This document shows, piece after piece, positions 45,356 to 54,750 of a DNA stretch of 64,000 nt. Location of the stretch: the NCBI GenBank assembly GCA_017458585.1, contig JAFTAJ010000043.1, forward strand, positions 23,088 to 87,087, given 5' to 3'. The notes beneath the pieces are model-generated. The model searched no databases. It saw nothing but the letters and a program-made list of their open reading frames with translations, and was not told the origin of the DNA. The translations under genes and the position numbers were made by a program. The DNA is from Bacteroidaceae bacterium. GTDB taxonomy: Bacteria; Bacteroidota; Bacteroidia; Bacteroidales; Bacteroidaceae. Each line of letters starts with the position of its first letter. Positions within the stretch are counted from its first letter, which is position 1.

Positions 45356-47226
45356 AAAAGCGCCTCAGATATCTCGCCCGGTTCTTCCTCATTATCCTCA
45401 CCACCTTTCTGATGATGAAGGTGGTGTTCATGCTTTACAATGCCAAAGGCCATGACTTTGGCGTGGCTGATGTCTTCGCCGTGCTATGGCACGGACTGCC
45501 CCTCGACCTCTCCACCACCGCCTATCTGACTGTCGTCCCGCTGTTCTTCTGCATTCTTTCCCTCTGGGTGGGCGGCACCTGGCTACGCCTCGCCAACAAG
45601 ATATACTGCTTCATCATCGCGCCATTGCTCGCCGTGACTCTTGTTGCCGACACGGTGCTCTACAAGTTCTGGCAGTTCAAGCTCGACGCCACCATTTTCA
45701 ATTATATCGACGACCCCAAGAACGCCTTCGCCAGCGTCTCGCCCTGGTTTATTCTCCTCGGCATCCTCGCCATAGTAGTGCTCGCTACGCTGATGCTTCT
45801 TGCCTTTAAGTATTTCGTCATTAATAGGGTGTCGGGAATCAAGGGCCATCAGAACACATTCCAGCTTCTTGCCTTGCTCCTCGTCGGCGGAGTAATGTTT
45901 CTCCTCGGTCGCGGCGGCGTAGGCCGCTCTACCATGAATATAGGGCATGTTTACTATTCCCAAAACCAATTTCTCAACCACTCGGCCGTCAACCCTGTCT
46001 TCAGTCTGGTGAGTTCCTCGTTTAAGGTGCAGGACTTTGATGAGCTCTACCGCTACTACCCCCCCGCTGCATGCGACAGCATCTTTGCCCAGCTGCATTA
46101 CGACACTCTCAGCGTTGACACCGACACTCTGCTTACCACTACGCGCCCTGATATTCTGCTTATCGTAATGGAAGGCTGCGGTTCTGTCTTTATGGAGCCG
46201 CAAAGTTACGGAGTCGCAAAGTCGCAAAGTCGCAATATCACACCCACTCTCTGGCGCCTCGCCGACGAAGGCATCTATTTCTCGCGATGCTACGCCAACT
46301 CGTTCCGCACCGACCGTGGCCTGGTCAGCACACTCAGCGGATATCCTGCCTTCCCGGATATCTCCGTCATGAAACTGGCGGAAAAAGCCCGCACCCTCCC
46401 CTCCATAGCCCGCACTCTTGCTGCCAATGGTTATAGCACCGAGTTCGTCTATGGCGGCGATATCAACTTTACCAACACCAAGGCCTACCTTCTCTCCACC
46501 GGCTATCAGCAGGCACGCGGCTACGAGACATTCCCTGTCTCCGTTCGCCACTCCCACTCATGGGGCGTGCAGGACCACATCGTGCTTGACACCTTATATA
46601 ATATAGTCGCAAAGTCACAAAGTCACAAAGACGCGGAGTCGCGGAGTCGCGGAATCGCAAAATTTGTCTCCTGCCTCACCCTCTCCAGCCATGAGGACTG
46701 GCAGGTACCCTATAGCAGGATAAAGAATGACCAAGTCGCCAACGCGATGGCCTACCTCGACGATTGCATAGGCAAGCTAGTGGCTCGACTCAAAGCCTCC
46801 CCCGCGTGGAGCAATCTCCTGCTCATCATACTGCCCGACCACAGCATCTCCTACCCCGACGGCATCACGGAGGCCAACCCTGAGCGCAACCGCATCCCCA
46901 TCATCTGGACGGGCGGAGCTGTGAGAAGTCCTCGCCGCATTGAGACTCTTTGCAATCAGACCGACCTCGCCGCCACCTTGCTTGGACAGCTTAGTATGCC
47001 ACACGACGACTTTTCCTTCAGCCGCGATGTGCTCAGCAGCACCTACACCTATCCCTGCGCCGTCCACACCTTCGGCGGAGGCATCACCTTCATCGACAGT
47101 ACTGGCTACATCGTCAAAGATCTTGCTATGGAGAATGAGAAGTTAGAAGTAAAGAATAAAGAATTGCTACTTCGCAAAGCTAAGGCCTATCTCCAAAAAA
47201 CCATGCAAGACTTTGCAAAGAGATAA
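45352..47226 (+). CDS. LTA-synthase-like membrane sulfatase-fold protein
   Basis: The 624-residue protein has five N-terminal membrane helices (about 10-190) and a periplasmic alkaline-phosphatase/sulfatase domain. It has the layout of LtaS and phosphoethanolamine transferases: VMEGCGS with a metal-binding Glu, FRTDRGL with the predicted nucleophile T320, and LPDHSISYPDG with metal-binding Asp-His. In a Gram-negative organism it probably transfers a phosphoglycerol or phosphoethanolamine-like group to a surface glycan or lipid. It starts with a GTG that overlaps the ABC exporter stop by 4 bp. Two octamer arrays lie in the coding sequence (46197-46236 and 46606-46661). Confidence 0.88.
   Translation: MKKRLRYLARFFLIILTTFLMMKVVFMLYNAKGHDFGVADVFAVLWHGLPLDLSTTAYLTVVPLFFCILSLWVGGTWLRLANKIYCFIIAPLLAVTLVADTVLYKFWQFKLDATIFNYIDDPKNAFASVSPWFILLGILAIVVLATLMLLAFKYFVINRVSGIKGHQNTFQLLALLLVGGVMFLLGRGGVGRSTMNIGHVYYSQNQFLNHSAVNPVFSLVSSSFKVQDFDELYRYYPPAACDSIFAQLHYDTLSVDTDTLLTTTRPDILLIVMEGCGSVFMEPQSYGVAKSQSRNITPTLWRLADEGIYFSRCYANSFRTDRGLVSTLSGYPAFPDISVMKLAEKARTLPSIARTLAANGYSTEFVYGGDINFTNTKAYLLSTGYQQARGYETFPVSVRHSHSWGVQDHIVLDTLYNIVAKSQSHKDAESRSRGIAKFVSCLTLSSHEDWQVPYSRIKNDQVANAMAYLDDCIGKLVARLKASPAWSNLLLIILPDHSISYPDGITEANPERNRIPIIWTGGAVRSPRRIETLCNQTDLAATLLGQLSMPHDDFSFSRDVLSSTYTYPCAVHTFGGGITFIDSTGYIVKDLAMENEKLEVKNKELLLRKAKAYLQKTMQDFAKR
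46197..46236 (+). repeat. Five GTCGCAAA-type octamers in the sulfatase gene
   Basis: GCCGCAAA, GTTACGGA, GTCGCAAA, GTCGCAAA and GTCGCAAT in register, encoding part of the segment between the metal-binding Glu and the nucleophile loop. Confidence 0.85.
46606..46661 (+). repeat. Seven octamers in the sulfatase gene
   Basis: GTCGCAAA, GTCACAAA twice, GACGCGGA, GTCGCGGA twice and ATCGCAAA form an unbroken 56-bp array that encodes the Ser/Lys/Arg-rich loop KSQSHKDAESRSRG. Confidence 0.9.
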
Positions 47227-47256
47227 TGTTTGCTCCTTTTTCATAAAATCTGCATC

Positions 47257-49608
47257 ATGGGAAAAACTAAATGCATACTCCTTGGCATCCTTATGCTGAC
47301 GCTCAGTCTTATGGCAAGCGCGCAGTTGGAGAGCCAACTGACTTTTCGACGTTTCAACACTCAGGATGGTCTGCCGCAAATGCAAACGGAGCGACTTTGG
47401 CAGGACTCGCGCGGGTATATATATATAGGTACGCTGTCAGGATTCGCACGCTATGATGGGCGTTCCTTCACTCCTTTCCTCAAAGGGCGACGCTACAATA
47501 TCGTTGGGTTTGCTGAAGTGGATGGTGTAGTGAGGGCCTTCGACTTCAGGCGCGCATGGCTCACCTCTTTAGACAAGGTGGAGCCGCAGCCCATTGACCC
47601 GCAGGGAGGAAGGTTGCTCAATAATTTCAACAGTCCTATGCTGCCTGACGGCTTCATCCTGCTTGAGGACGAGCAAGAGCAGCACCGCCGTGTGTGCAGA
47701 CTGACAACCCAGGGGCTTGAGTGTATTGAGAAGAGCCCGCTGCTCGACCAGATGACTCCCGACCGCAAGCTGTTTCTGGACACTGCCAAATGCGAAATCA
47801 TCATTCCTTTGCAGAGCGGAGTGTGGCAGATAAAGAAGGATAAAAGAGTCGTTCACAAGCTCACCGGCAAAAACGACATCTATTCCCTGATTCTTCACAA
47901 AAAGAGTCTGCTTGCCTTTGCCGCCGATGGCATATACTCTTTCACTGACGGCCATCTCAGGCATGTGGCAAAGGCCGACTGGTCTGCAGCAAACTACGGA
48001 CTCATCGTCAGGCCTCTCGCCAATGGTCATCTGGTGATTGCCGATGAGCATTCTCTCTATGACTACGACGGACAGCAGGTGCACCTCATGGCTACCGGCT
48101 TCAACCTCGTCAAAGACCTGCTGGTGGACCGCTGGGACCGCCTGTGGGTGGCTACCTACCAAGGCCTATACTGCTACTTCAACCGAGGATTTACCAACCA
48201 CCGCCTCTCTGACCCCGATGATATCGTGCGGGCGATAGGAGCTACTGACGACGGTCGCATCGTGATGGGTACACTCAACGGCAAACTACTCGTTGACAAT
48301 GATCTCGTGGAGGACAACCCCGACAATTTCTTCGCTCCGTGCGCTGTCACTATAAATAATAAGGTATATATGGCAGACAACGGCGACATCATGAGTGTGA
48401 GCGGGGCAAGTGAGAGAGAGTCTTTGGGACTGCCGCACGAACGCTATCTCTTTGTTGCCAAGGCTGGAGAAAGCCTCATCATAGGAAGCCGCAAGAGCAT
48501 CTGTGCATACACTCCTCAGTCTCGGACTCTTGACACTCTCTATACCGACATCCCCCACCCATGGTGCGCCGAGCAGGATGGGCAAGGACACCTATGGGTA
48601 GGCTCTACCTTTGGTCTCTTTGCTGACGGACAAAAGGTGGACTACGCCCAGCAGCTAATCATCACCACTATGGAGCGCGACACCAACGGTAATATTGTCT
48701 TTGCATCCAAGGATTCGCTCTTCCTTATTCGCGATGGGCAGGTGCAGCCAATGGTCATGGATGGACTGTCGGGTCATGAGGTACGCTCGCTGCATGTGTC
48801 GCCTAAAGGATTTCTTGTGGTTGCCGTCATTGACGGCCTGCTTGTAGGGCGACTGAATCCCGACTACTCGGTGAGCGATGTCCGCTTCTTTAATCACCTC
48901 AACGGATTTACCGCCCTGGAGCCCCTCATGGCCATGATGGCCGAGACGCCCGATGGCACTGTATGGATGGCAGGCATAGAGGAAGTCACCTCGTTCCGTC
49001 CCGCCGAGCTATTGGCCAACAACGAAGACGACTGCTACATACGCCCACCGCTGCAATGGTGGCAACACTGGTGGATATGGGTATTGGGGCTACTGCTGCT
49101 GTCTGCCGTGGTTTGGAGCACCACGCGCTCGTATGAAAAAAGGCGCAACCGTAAGCGTATGATACGCCTGCAAAAGGAAAAACAACAGCGCGAGCAACAG
49201 ATTGAGAATATTCGACAGAAAGCCATCAAGGATGCCACCAACCAACTGGCCAAAGACATCCTAAAGATGACGGAGAAAAATTTGAACGAGCGCATCACCC
49301 TGCGAACGACCAGCGGCACTGTCGTGACTGAAACCAAAGACATCGCTTTCTTCAAGGCTGATGGCAACTATTCGCAGATGGTCACCTTCCACTCTTCATG
49401 CAACGTGCTGATGAGCCTCGGCGCTCTTGAAAAGCAACTCAATCCTGCCATCTTCACACGCGCAGACCGTAGCACTCTGGTCAATATTCACCTCGTAAGC
49501 CAACTGCTACCCAAGCAGCGGCGTTGCCTATTTCGTTCAGCAAATGGAGATGAGGTCGAGACAACCCTACTCTCTCCAGCCTTCAAGCGACTGCAGGAAC
49601 TACTGTAA
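47257..49608 (+). CDS. Membrane-spanning propeller-LytTR one-component regulator
   Basis: The 783-residue protein has a signal sequence (MGKTKCILLGILMLTLSLMASA), a periplasmic region of Reg_prop-type beta-propeller repeats (about 25-595, starting FRRFNTQDGLPQMQTERLWQDS), one membrane helix (about 603-622), a short coiled coil (about 630-665), and a C-terminal LytTR DNA-binding domain (about 681-783, with TKDIAFFKADGNYS and RADRSTLVNI). There is no histidine kinase or receiver between sensor and effector, so it should couple a periplasmic signal directly to DNA binding. I start at the ATG 47257 because it precedes the signal peptide closely. It ends the run that contains the ABC exporter and sulfatase genes, which are candidate targets. 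Confidence 0.88.
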   Translation: MGKTKCILLGILMLTLSLMASAQLESQLTFRRFNTQDGLPQMQTERLWQDSRGYIYIGTLSGFARYDGRSFTPFLKGRRYNIVGFAEVDGVVRAFDFRRAWLTSLDKVEPQPIDPQGGRLLNNFNSPMLPDGFILLEDEQEQHRRVCRLTTQGLECIEKSPLLDQMTPDRKLFLDTAKCEIIIPLQSGVWQIKKDKRVVHKLTGKNDIYSLILHKKSLLAFAADGIYSFTDGHLRHVAKADWSAANYGLIVRPLANGHLVIADEHSLYDYDGQQVHLMATGFNLVKDLLVDRWDRLWVATYQGLYCYFNRGFTNHRLSDPDDIVRAIGATDDGRIVMGTLNGKLLVDNDLVEDNPDNFFAPCAVTINNKVYMADNGDIMSVSGASERESLGLPHERYLFVAKAGESLIIGSRKSICAYTPQSRTLDTLYTDIPHPWCAEQDGQGHLWVGSTFGLFADGQKVDYAQQLIITTMERDTNGNIVFASKDSLFLIRDGQVQPMVMDGLSGHEVRSLHVSPKGFLVVAVIDGLLVGRLNPDYSVSDVRFFNHLNGFTALEPLMAMMAETPDGTVWMAGIEEVTSFRPAELLANNEDDCYIRPPLQWWQHWWIWVLGLLLLSAVVWSTTRSYEKRRNRKRMIRLQKEKQQREQQIENIRQKAIKDATNQLAKDILKMTEKNLNERITLRTTSGTVVTETKDIAFFKADGNYSQMVTFHSSCNVLMSLGALEKQLNPAIFTRADRSTLVNIHLVSQLLPKQRRCLFRSANGDEVETTLLSPAFKRLQELL

Positions 49609-49618
49609 GAGAATTCCT

Positions 49619-49656
49619 AAAAAAATTATCGCCCCCGCAATCTCTGCGGAGGCGAT
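49619..49656 (-). terminator. Intrinsic terminator of pckA
   Basis: ATCGCCCCCGCA (49628-49639) pairs with TGCGGAGGCGAT (49645-49656) with one bulge-like mismatch, and is followed on the minus strand by AATTTTTTT. Confidence 0.85.
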
Positions 49657-49690
49657 ATCACTATGAAAAAAATCTATTCTCCTTTTCTTC

Positions 49691-51304
49691 TTATAGTTTC
49701 GGGCCTGCGGCTACGAGTGCCTTGCCGGCCTCATTACCTTCGTACTTCTTGAAGTTCTTGATGAAGCGGGCTGCGAGGTCCTTGGCCTTCTCTTCCCACT
49801 CATTGCGGTTCTGATAGGTGTCGCGAGGATCGAGGATGCCCCATGCCACGCCATCGAGCTGTGTGGGAACTTCGAAGTCGAAGTAAGGTATCTTCTTGGT
49901 CGGAGCATTGAGGATGGCACCACCCAGAATGGCATCGATGATGCCGCGGGTATCCTTTATGCTGATACGCTTGCCGGTGCCGTTCCAACCTGTGTTTACA
50001 AGGTATGCCTTGGCGCCGCTCTTCTCCATCTTCTTTACCAGTTCTTCAGCATACTTGGTGGGATGCAGCTCAAGGAATGCCTGGCCGAAGCATGCGCTGA
50101 AGGTGGGCGTAGGCTCGGTGATGCCGCGCTCGGTACCTGCCAGCTTGGCGGTAAATCCGGAGAGGAAGTAGTACTTGGTCTGCTCGGGGGTGAGGATGCT
50201 CACTGGGGGCAGCACTCCGAAGGCGTCGGCGCTAAGGAAGATCACGTTCTGTGCGTCGGGACCTGCGCTCTTGCCGTTTACCTTCTGAGCTATCTTCTCG
50301 ATATGGTTGATGGGATAGCTGACGCGGGTGTTCTCGGTCACGCTCTTGTCGGCGAAGTCTATCTTGCCGTTCTCATCAACGGTCACATTCTCCAGCAACG
50401 CATCACGACGGATGGCGTTGTAGATGTCGGGCTCGCTCTCCTTGTCAAGGTTGATAACCTTGGCGTAGCAGCCGCCCTCGAGGTTGAAGACGCCTTCGTC
50501 GTCCCATCCGTGCTCGTCGTCACCAATGAGCAGACGCTTGGGATCGGTGGAGAGGGTGGTCTTACCTGTGCCGCTCAGACCGAAGAAGATGGCGGTGTTC
50601 TTGCCCTCCATATCGGTGTTGGCGGAGCAATGCATAGAGGCTATGCCCTGCAGCGGGAGGTAATAGTTCTGCATAGAGAACATACCCTTCTTCATCTCAC
50701 CGCCATACCAGGTGTTGATGATCACCTGCTCGCGGCTGGTGGTGTTGAAGGCGACGCATGTCTCGCTGCGCAGACCGAGCTCCTTGTAGTTCTCCACCTT
50801 AGCCTTGGAGGCGTTGTAGATAACGAAGTTGGGCTCAAAACTCTCCAGCTCCTCAGCCGTGGGCTGGATAAACATATTCTTTACAAAGTGGGCCTGCCAT
50901 GCCACCTCAACGATGAAGCGTACTGCTAGGCGGGTTGCCTCGTTGGCGCCGCAGAATGCGTCAACCACATAGAGGTCCTTGTTGCAGAGCTCCTTCACGG
51001 CTATATCCTTCACCTTGGCCCATACTTCCTCGCTCATGGGATGGTTGTCGTTGGGATAGTCCTCGGTGGGCCACCATACCTTGCCGTGGCTCTGGGCGTC
51101 ATCAACAATATACTTGTCTTTGGGCGAACGGCCGGTGAAGATACCTGTCATTACATTGACTGCGTCAAGCTCGGTGAGCTGACCTTTGTCATAGCCGGTG
51201 AGGCCGGCCTTGGTCTCCTCCTTGAAGAGGAATTCATAGCTGGGGTTGTGGGCTATCACTCTACTACCGGTGATGCCATACTTGGTAAGATCTAGTGTTG
51301 CCAT
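49691..51304 (-). CDS. pckA: Phosphoenolpyruvate carboxykinase (ATP)
   Basis: The 537-residue enzyme interconverts oxaloacetate and PEP plus CO2 with ATP/ADP. Signatures include the kinase-1a P-loop [11 protein letters not shown], the metal-binding [18 protein letters not shown] and [11 protein letters not shown]. In Bacteroidales it usually runs toward oxaloacetate, fixing CO2, and works with malate dehydrogenase (also in this window). I use the ATG at 51302-51304 ([10 protein letters not shown]): the in-frame sequence further upstream crosses a TACTTTTG promoter element. The length agrees with the family (about 530-540). Confidence 0.96.
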   Translation of the reverse strand: MATLDLTKYGITGSRVIAHNPSYEFLFKEETKAGLTGYDKGQLTELDAVNVMTGIFTGRSPKDKYIVDDAQSHGKVWWPTEDYPNDNHPMSEEVWAKVKDIAVKELCNKDLYVVDAFCGANEATRLAVRFIVEVAWQAHFVKNMFIQPTAEELESFEPNFVIYNASKAKVENYKELGLRSETCVAFNTTSREQVIINTWYGGEMKKGMFSMQNYYLPLQGIASMHCSANTDMEGKNTAIFFGLSGTGKTTLSTDPKRLLIGDDEHGWDDEGVFNLEGGCYAKVINLDKESEPDIYNAIRRDALLENVTVDENGKIDFADKSVTENTRVSYPINHIEKIAQKVNGKSAGPDAQNVIFLSADAFGVLPPVSILTPEQTKYYFLSGFTAKLAGTERGITEPTPTFSACFGQAFLELHPTKYAEELVKKMEKSGAKAYLVNTGWNGTGKRISIKDTRGIIDAILGGAILNAPTKKIPYFDFEVPTQLDGVAWGILDPRDTYQNRNEWEEKAKDLAARFIKNFKKYEGNEAGKALVAAGPKL

Positions 51305-51339
51305 AATATCGGTTTGCTTTTTACGATTGTTTTCTGCTA

Positions 51340-51347
51340 CAAAAGTA
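51340..51347 (-). promoter_or_regulatory. -7 promoter element of pckA
   Basis: TACTTTTG on the minus strand, 36 bp upstream of the chosen ATG. A GGTACGCGCG motif lies just behind it at 51359-51368. Confidence 0.7.
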
Positions 51348-51491
51348 ATTAAATTTAAGGTACGCGCGTAGGGTTTACTCATTTTTTATATCTGCGGCCC
51401 CTCGCTGACCTCTTTTTTGCCTTGTGGACTAAACAAAAAGGGTCTGTTCTTGCACTTTTGGGCTCTTTGTGTGCATTTTTTTATGCATTTT

Positions 51492-51523
51492 TTTGGTCGG
51501 TAAGATTATATGTTTTAATTTTG
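51492..51523 (+). promoter_or_regulatory. Promoter of acpP
   Basis: TTTG (51492-51495) and TAATTTTG (51516-51523) are 20 bp apart, matching the -33/-7 layout of this phylum. The ATG is 64 bp downstream. Confidence 0.8.
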
Positions 51524-51586
51524 CCGCGTCAAACAATCCAAAGGATAATTATTCACATTTTATATTAATATAAAAGTAACAAAGTT

Positions 51587-51823
51587 ATGTCAGAAATTGA
51601 AGCTAAAGTAAAGGCCATTATCGTTGATAAGCTTGGCGTAGACGAAAGCGAAGTAAAGAACGAAGCATCTTTCGCAAACGATCTGGGTGCTGATTCTCTT
51701 GACACCGTAGAGCTCATCATGGAGTTTGAGAAGGAGTTTGGTATCTCCATCCCCGATGATCAGGCTGAGAAGATTTCTACCGTTGGTGGTGCTATCGAGT
51801 ACATCGAGGCCAACGTAAAGTAA
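51587..51823 (+). CDS. acpP: Acyl carrier protein
   Basis: The 78-residue acidic protein carries the growing fatty-acyl chain on a phosphopantetheine attached to Ser in the [18 protein letters not shown] motif. Size and charge are typical. It is followed by a strong terminator-like hairpin and then fabF, the usual order in this phylum. Confidence 0.97.
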   Translation: MSEIEAKVKAIIVDKLGVDESEVKNEASFANDLGADSLDTVELIMEFEKEFGISIPDDQAEKISTVGGAIEYIEANVK

Positions 51824-51850
51824 ATTAGCATTTGAATTTTTAACCTAATA

Positions 51851-51883
51851 AAAGGGAGTTAACTTCCTGTTAACTCCCTTTTT
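51851..51883 (+). terminator. Terminator/attenuator between acpP and fabF
   Basis: A 13-bp perfect stem, AAAGGGAGTTAAC (51851-51863) with GTTAACTCCCTTT (51869-51881), around TTCCT, is followed by TTTC. No new promoter is visible before fabF (ATG 51898), so partial read-through is likely. Confidence 0.85.
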
Positions 51884-51897
51884 CTATCAGCAACAGC

Positions 51898-53160
51898 ATG
51901 GAACTCAAAAGAGTAGTTGTTACAGGTGTGGGTGCTATCACCCCGCTAGGGCACAATGTTGCCGACACATGGGCTGCCATCCTTGCAGGTAAGAGCGGGG
52001 CTGCGCCCATTACTCATTTTAATACAGACAAGTTCAAGACTCACTTTGCTTGCGAGGTGAAGGACTTCGACCCGAAGGAGTTTATCGACCGCAAGGAGGC
52101 CAACAAGATGGATCTCTACACCCAGTATGCTGTAGTGGCCGCCACAGAGTGTATCGAAGACTCTTCCCTCAATCTCGACACCACCAATCTCAACCGCATC
52201 GGCGTAGTGCTGGGCGTAGGCATCGGTGGTATCAACAGTTTTGAGAAAGAGGTGAGCGAGTATGCTCGCACTGGCGAGGAGATGGGTCCGCGCTATAGTC
52301 CGTTCTTCATTCCGAAGATGATTGCCGACATCGCTTCTGGCTTCATCTCCATCAAGTACGGTTTCCACGGCCCTAACTTCGTTACCACGTCGGCTTGCGC
52401 ATCCTCCACTCACGCTCTGGCTACTGCCGTTGACCTTATCCGTCTCGGCAAGGCTGACGCCATACTGAGCGGCGGTGCTGAGGCTGCCATCTGGCCCACA
52501 GGCCTCGGAGGCTTCAACGCTATGCACGCCCTCTCCACACGCAACGACGATCCCGAGGGTGCCAGCCGCCCGTTCAGCGCCAGCCGCGACGGTTTCGTTA
52601 TGGCCGAGGGTGCAGCATGCCTCTTCCTTGAGGAGCTGGAGCACGCCAAGGCTCGCGGTGCCAAGATTTACGGCGAGATAGCCGGTAGCGGTATGAGTGC
52701 CGATGCCTACCACATCACAGCTTCCCATCCCGAGGGACTGGGCGCCAAGCTGGTGATGGAGGCCGCCCTGAGAGATGCTGGCATGAAGCCCGAGGATATC
52801 GACTACATCAATGTGCACGGCACATCCACCCATGTGGGCGACATCTCCGAGGCCAAGGCCATCCAGGAGCTCTTCGGCGACCACGCCTATAAACTCAATA
52901 TCAGCTCCACCAAGTCGATGACCGGCCACATGCTCGGTGCCGCTGGTGCCGCTGAGGCTCTCTTCAGCCTGCTGGCTGTGAAGGAGGACATCGTGCCGCC
53001 TACCATCAACCACGCTGAGGGCGACGAAGATCCCGAGATTGACTACAAGCTCAACTTCACCTTCAACAAGGCTCAGAAGCGCACCGTTCGCGCCGCACTT
53101 AGCAACACCTTCGGCTTTGGCGGTCATAACGCTTGTGTCATCATAAAGAAATATGAGTAA
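51898..53160 (+). CDS. fabF: Beta-ketoacyl-ACP synthase II
   Basis: The 420-residue condensing enzyme extends fatty acids by two carbons. The catalytic triad is visible as TSACASSTHAL (Cys), NVHGTSTHVGD (His) and GHMLGAAGAAEA (His), with the closing NTFGFGGHNAC loop. It lies 74 bp downstream of acpP past a terminator-like hairpin. It overlaps rnc by 8 bp, so rnc is translated from the same message. Confidence 0.97.
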   Translation: MELKRVVVTGVGAITPLGHNVADTWAAILAGKSGAAPITHFNTDKFKTHFACEVKDFDPKEFIDRKEANKMDLYTQYAVVAATECIEDSSLNLDTTNLNRIGVVLGVGIGGINSFEKEVSEYARTGEEMGPRYSPFFIPKMIADIASGFISIKYGFHGPNFVTTSACASSTHALATAVDLIRLGKADAILSGGAEAAIWPTGLGGFNAMHALSTRNDDPEGASRPFSASRDGFVMAEGAACLFLEELEHAKARGAKIYGEIAGSGMSADAYHITASHPEGLGAKLVMEAALRDAGMKPEDIDYINVHGTSTHVGDISEAKAIQELFGDHAYKLNISSTKSMTGHMLGAAGAAEALFSLLAVKEDIVPPTINHAEGDEDPEIDYKLNFTFNKAQKRTVRAALSNTFGFGGHNACVIIKKYE

Positions 53161-53989
53161 TATTTTCCAACGCATAAGGTTCCTCTTTCGCAAGAAAGGG
53201 GAACTTTTTATGTCCTTACAGGAGATACTGGGCTATCCCCCCGCTCACATCGAATACTATGAGCAGGCGCTCACCCACCGCTCCGTAGCGCTCCACGACT
53301 CCAAGGGCCATCGCAACGACAACGAACGCCTCGAGTTCCTGGGCGACGCCGTGATAGAGACCGTCATCAGCGACATCCTCTACCGCCGCTACCCCAACCG
53401 CAACGAGGGATTCCTCAGCACCATGCGCAGCAAGCTGGTAGAGCGCAAGACTCTGGGGCGTATTGCCAACGACATCGGGCTACTCAAGCTGCTACGCACC
53501 GACTTCGGACAAAACGGCGGCAAGTCCCACAACAGCTACCTCGGCGGCAATGCCTTTGAGGCTCTTGTGGGCGCCATTTACCTCGACAAGGGATTCAAGG
53601 GCAGCTTCCGCTTTATTGAGCGGCTCATGGACCAAGGCCACATCGATATGGCCCGCACCGCCAGGGTGGAAGAGAATTTTAAGAGCGTGCTTCTTGAGTG
53701 GGGACAGAAATTCAAGTTTGACGTCAAGTTTGTGCTGCTCAGCGAAGACATCGACAGCCAGGCAGGCAAGCAGTTCTGCTATGCCGCCATGGTGGAGGGC
53801 CGCGAGATAGCCCGCGCCAAGGGCTACTCCAAGAAGGAGTGCCACCAGCTCGCCGCCAAGCGGGCCATGAAGGCCATCCATCGCAACCCCAACTTCGAGC
53901 GCTCGCTGCGACAGATGAACCTCTCGCGCCGTGTGGCAGAAGACCTCCTGCCTTCTATCCTCCCCACCAGCGTCATCTCGAAGTCTTAA
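53153..53989 (+). CDS. rnc: Ribonuclease III
   Basis: The 278-residue protein has the RNase III domain with ERLEFLGDAVIETVISD and EALVGAIYLDKG, followed by a C-terminal double-stranded-RNA-binding domain (about 180-250, with CHQLAAKRAMKAI). It processes rRNA precursors and other double-stranded RNA. The start overlaps the end of fabF by 8 bp. A 20-25-residue basic N-terminal extension precedes the family core, and an internal Met (MSLQEILGY) could be an alternative start. Confidence 0.95.
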   Translation: MSNIFQRIRFLFRKKGELFMSLQEILGYPPAHIEYYEQALTHRSVALHDSKGHRNDNERLEFLGDAVIETVISDILYRRYPNRNEGFLSTMRSKLVERKTLGRIANDIGLLKLLRTDFGQNGGKSHNSYLGGNAFEALVGAIYLDKGFKGSFRFIERLMDQGHIDMARTARVEENFKSVLLEWGQKFKFDVKFVLLSEDIDSQAGKQFCYAAMVEGREIARAKGYSKKECHQLAAKRAMKAIHRNPNFERSLRQMNLSRRVAEDLLPSILPTSVISKS

Positions 53990-54068
53990 TTTTTCTGAAA
54001 AAAGACTACCTTAGGACAAAAACCATTAATTATTTCGCGTTACATAACGCATTATCAATTAAAAGTAG

Positions 54069-54076
54069 TACTTTTG
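54069..54076 (+). promoter_or_regulatory. -7 promoter element of the FKBP cluster
   Basis: TACTTTTG followed by CAAG lies 21 bp before the ATG at 54098 and overlaps an upstream TTG codon, excluding it as the start. Confidence 0.75.
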
Positions 54077-54097
54077 CAAGCCAAAACTCGAAAAATC

Positions 54098-54706
54098 ATG
54101 CACAAACCTAGTTATGCTTTAGGCCTCGGCATCGGCCACCAGCTCAAAGCCATGGGCGGCGACAAGCTCGTCATCGACGACCTCGCCCAGGCCATCAAGG
54201 ACGTCATCAGCGACGCCAAGCCGCAGATGGACATGAAGGAAGCACAGATTATCGCCAGCAACTTCATGGCCGAAGTGGAGGAGGAGAACAAGAAAAAACG
54301 TGAAGAGGTAGGCGCCATGCTCAAGCTAGCCGGCGAGCAGTTCCTTGCCGACAACGCCAAGAAGCAGGGCATCACCACCACCGCCAGCGGACTGCAGTAC
54401 GAAGTGCTCACCCAGGGCAACGGCCGCCATCCCAAGGCTACCGACAGCGTGAAGTGCCACTATGAGGGTCGCCTCATCGACGGTACCGTCTTCGACAGCT
54501 CCTACCGCCGCGGCACCCCCGCCACCTTCGGTCTCAACCAGGTCATCGCCGGATGGACTGAGGGCGTGCAGCTTATGGCCGAAGGCGCCAAGTATCGCTT
54601 CTATATCCCCTACAACCTCGCCTACGGCGCCAACGGTGCCGGCGACAGCATACCGCCATACTCCGCACTCATCTTTGATGTGGAACTGATTAGTATTGAA
54701 AATTAG
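54098..54706 (+). CDS. FKBP-type peptidyl-prolyl isomerase, cytoplasmic (FKBP22/FkpA-like)
   Basis: The 202-residue protein has an N-terminal helical dimerisation region (about 1-85) and a C-terminal FKBP domain (about 95-202) with YEGRLIDGTVFDSSY, GWTEGVQLMAEG and AYGANGAGDSIPPYSALIF. It accelerates proline isomerisation during folding. There is no signal peptide, unlike the two following paralogues, so it probably works in the cytoplasm. The stop is inside a GGAATTA/GAAATTA heptamer array. It is the first of three tandem FKBP genes. Confidence 0.92.
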   Translation: MHKPSYALGLGIGHQLKAMGGDKLVIDDLAQAIKDVISDAKPQMDMKEAQIIASNFMAEVEEENKKKREEVGAMLKLAGEQFLADNAKKQGITTTASGLQYEVLTQGNGRHPKATDSVKCHYEGRLIDGTVFDSSYRRGTPATFGLNQVIAGWTEGVQLMAEGAKYRFYIPYNLAYGANGAGDSIPPYSALIFDVELISIEN

Positions 54707-54733
54707 GAATTAGAAATTAGAAATTACAACTTA
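54699..54733. repeat. Heptamer array between FKBP genes 1 and 2
   Basis: AAAATTA, GGAATTA, GAAATTA, GAAATTA and CAACTTA in register. The first units contain the stop codon of the first FKBP gene. Confidence 0.85.
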
Positions 54734-54750
54734 TAAAAACCAATAACACA

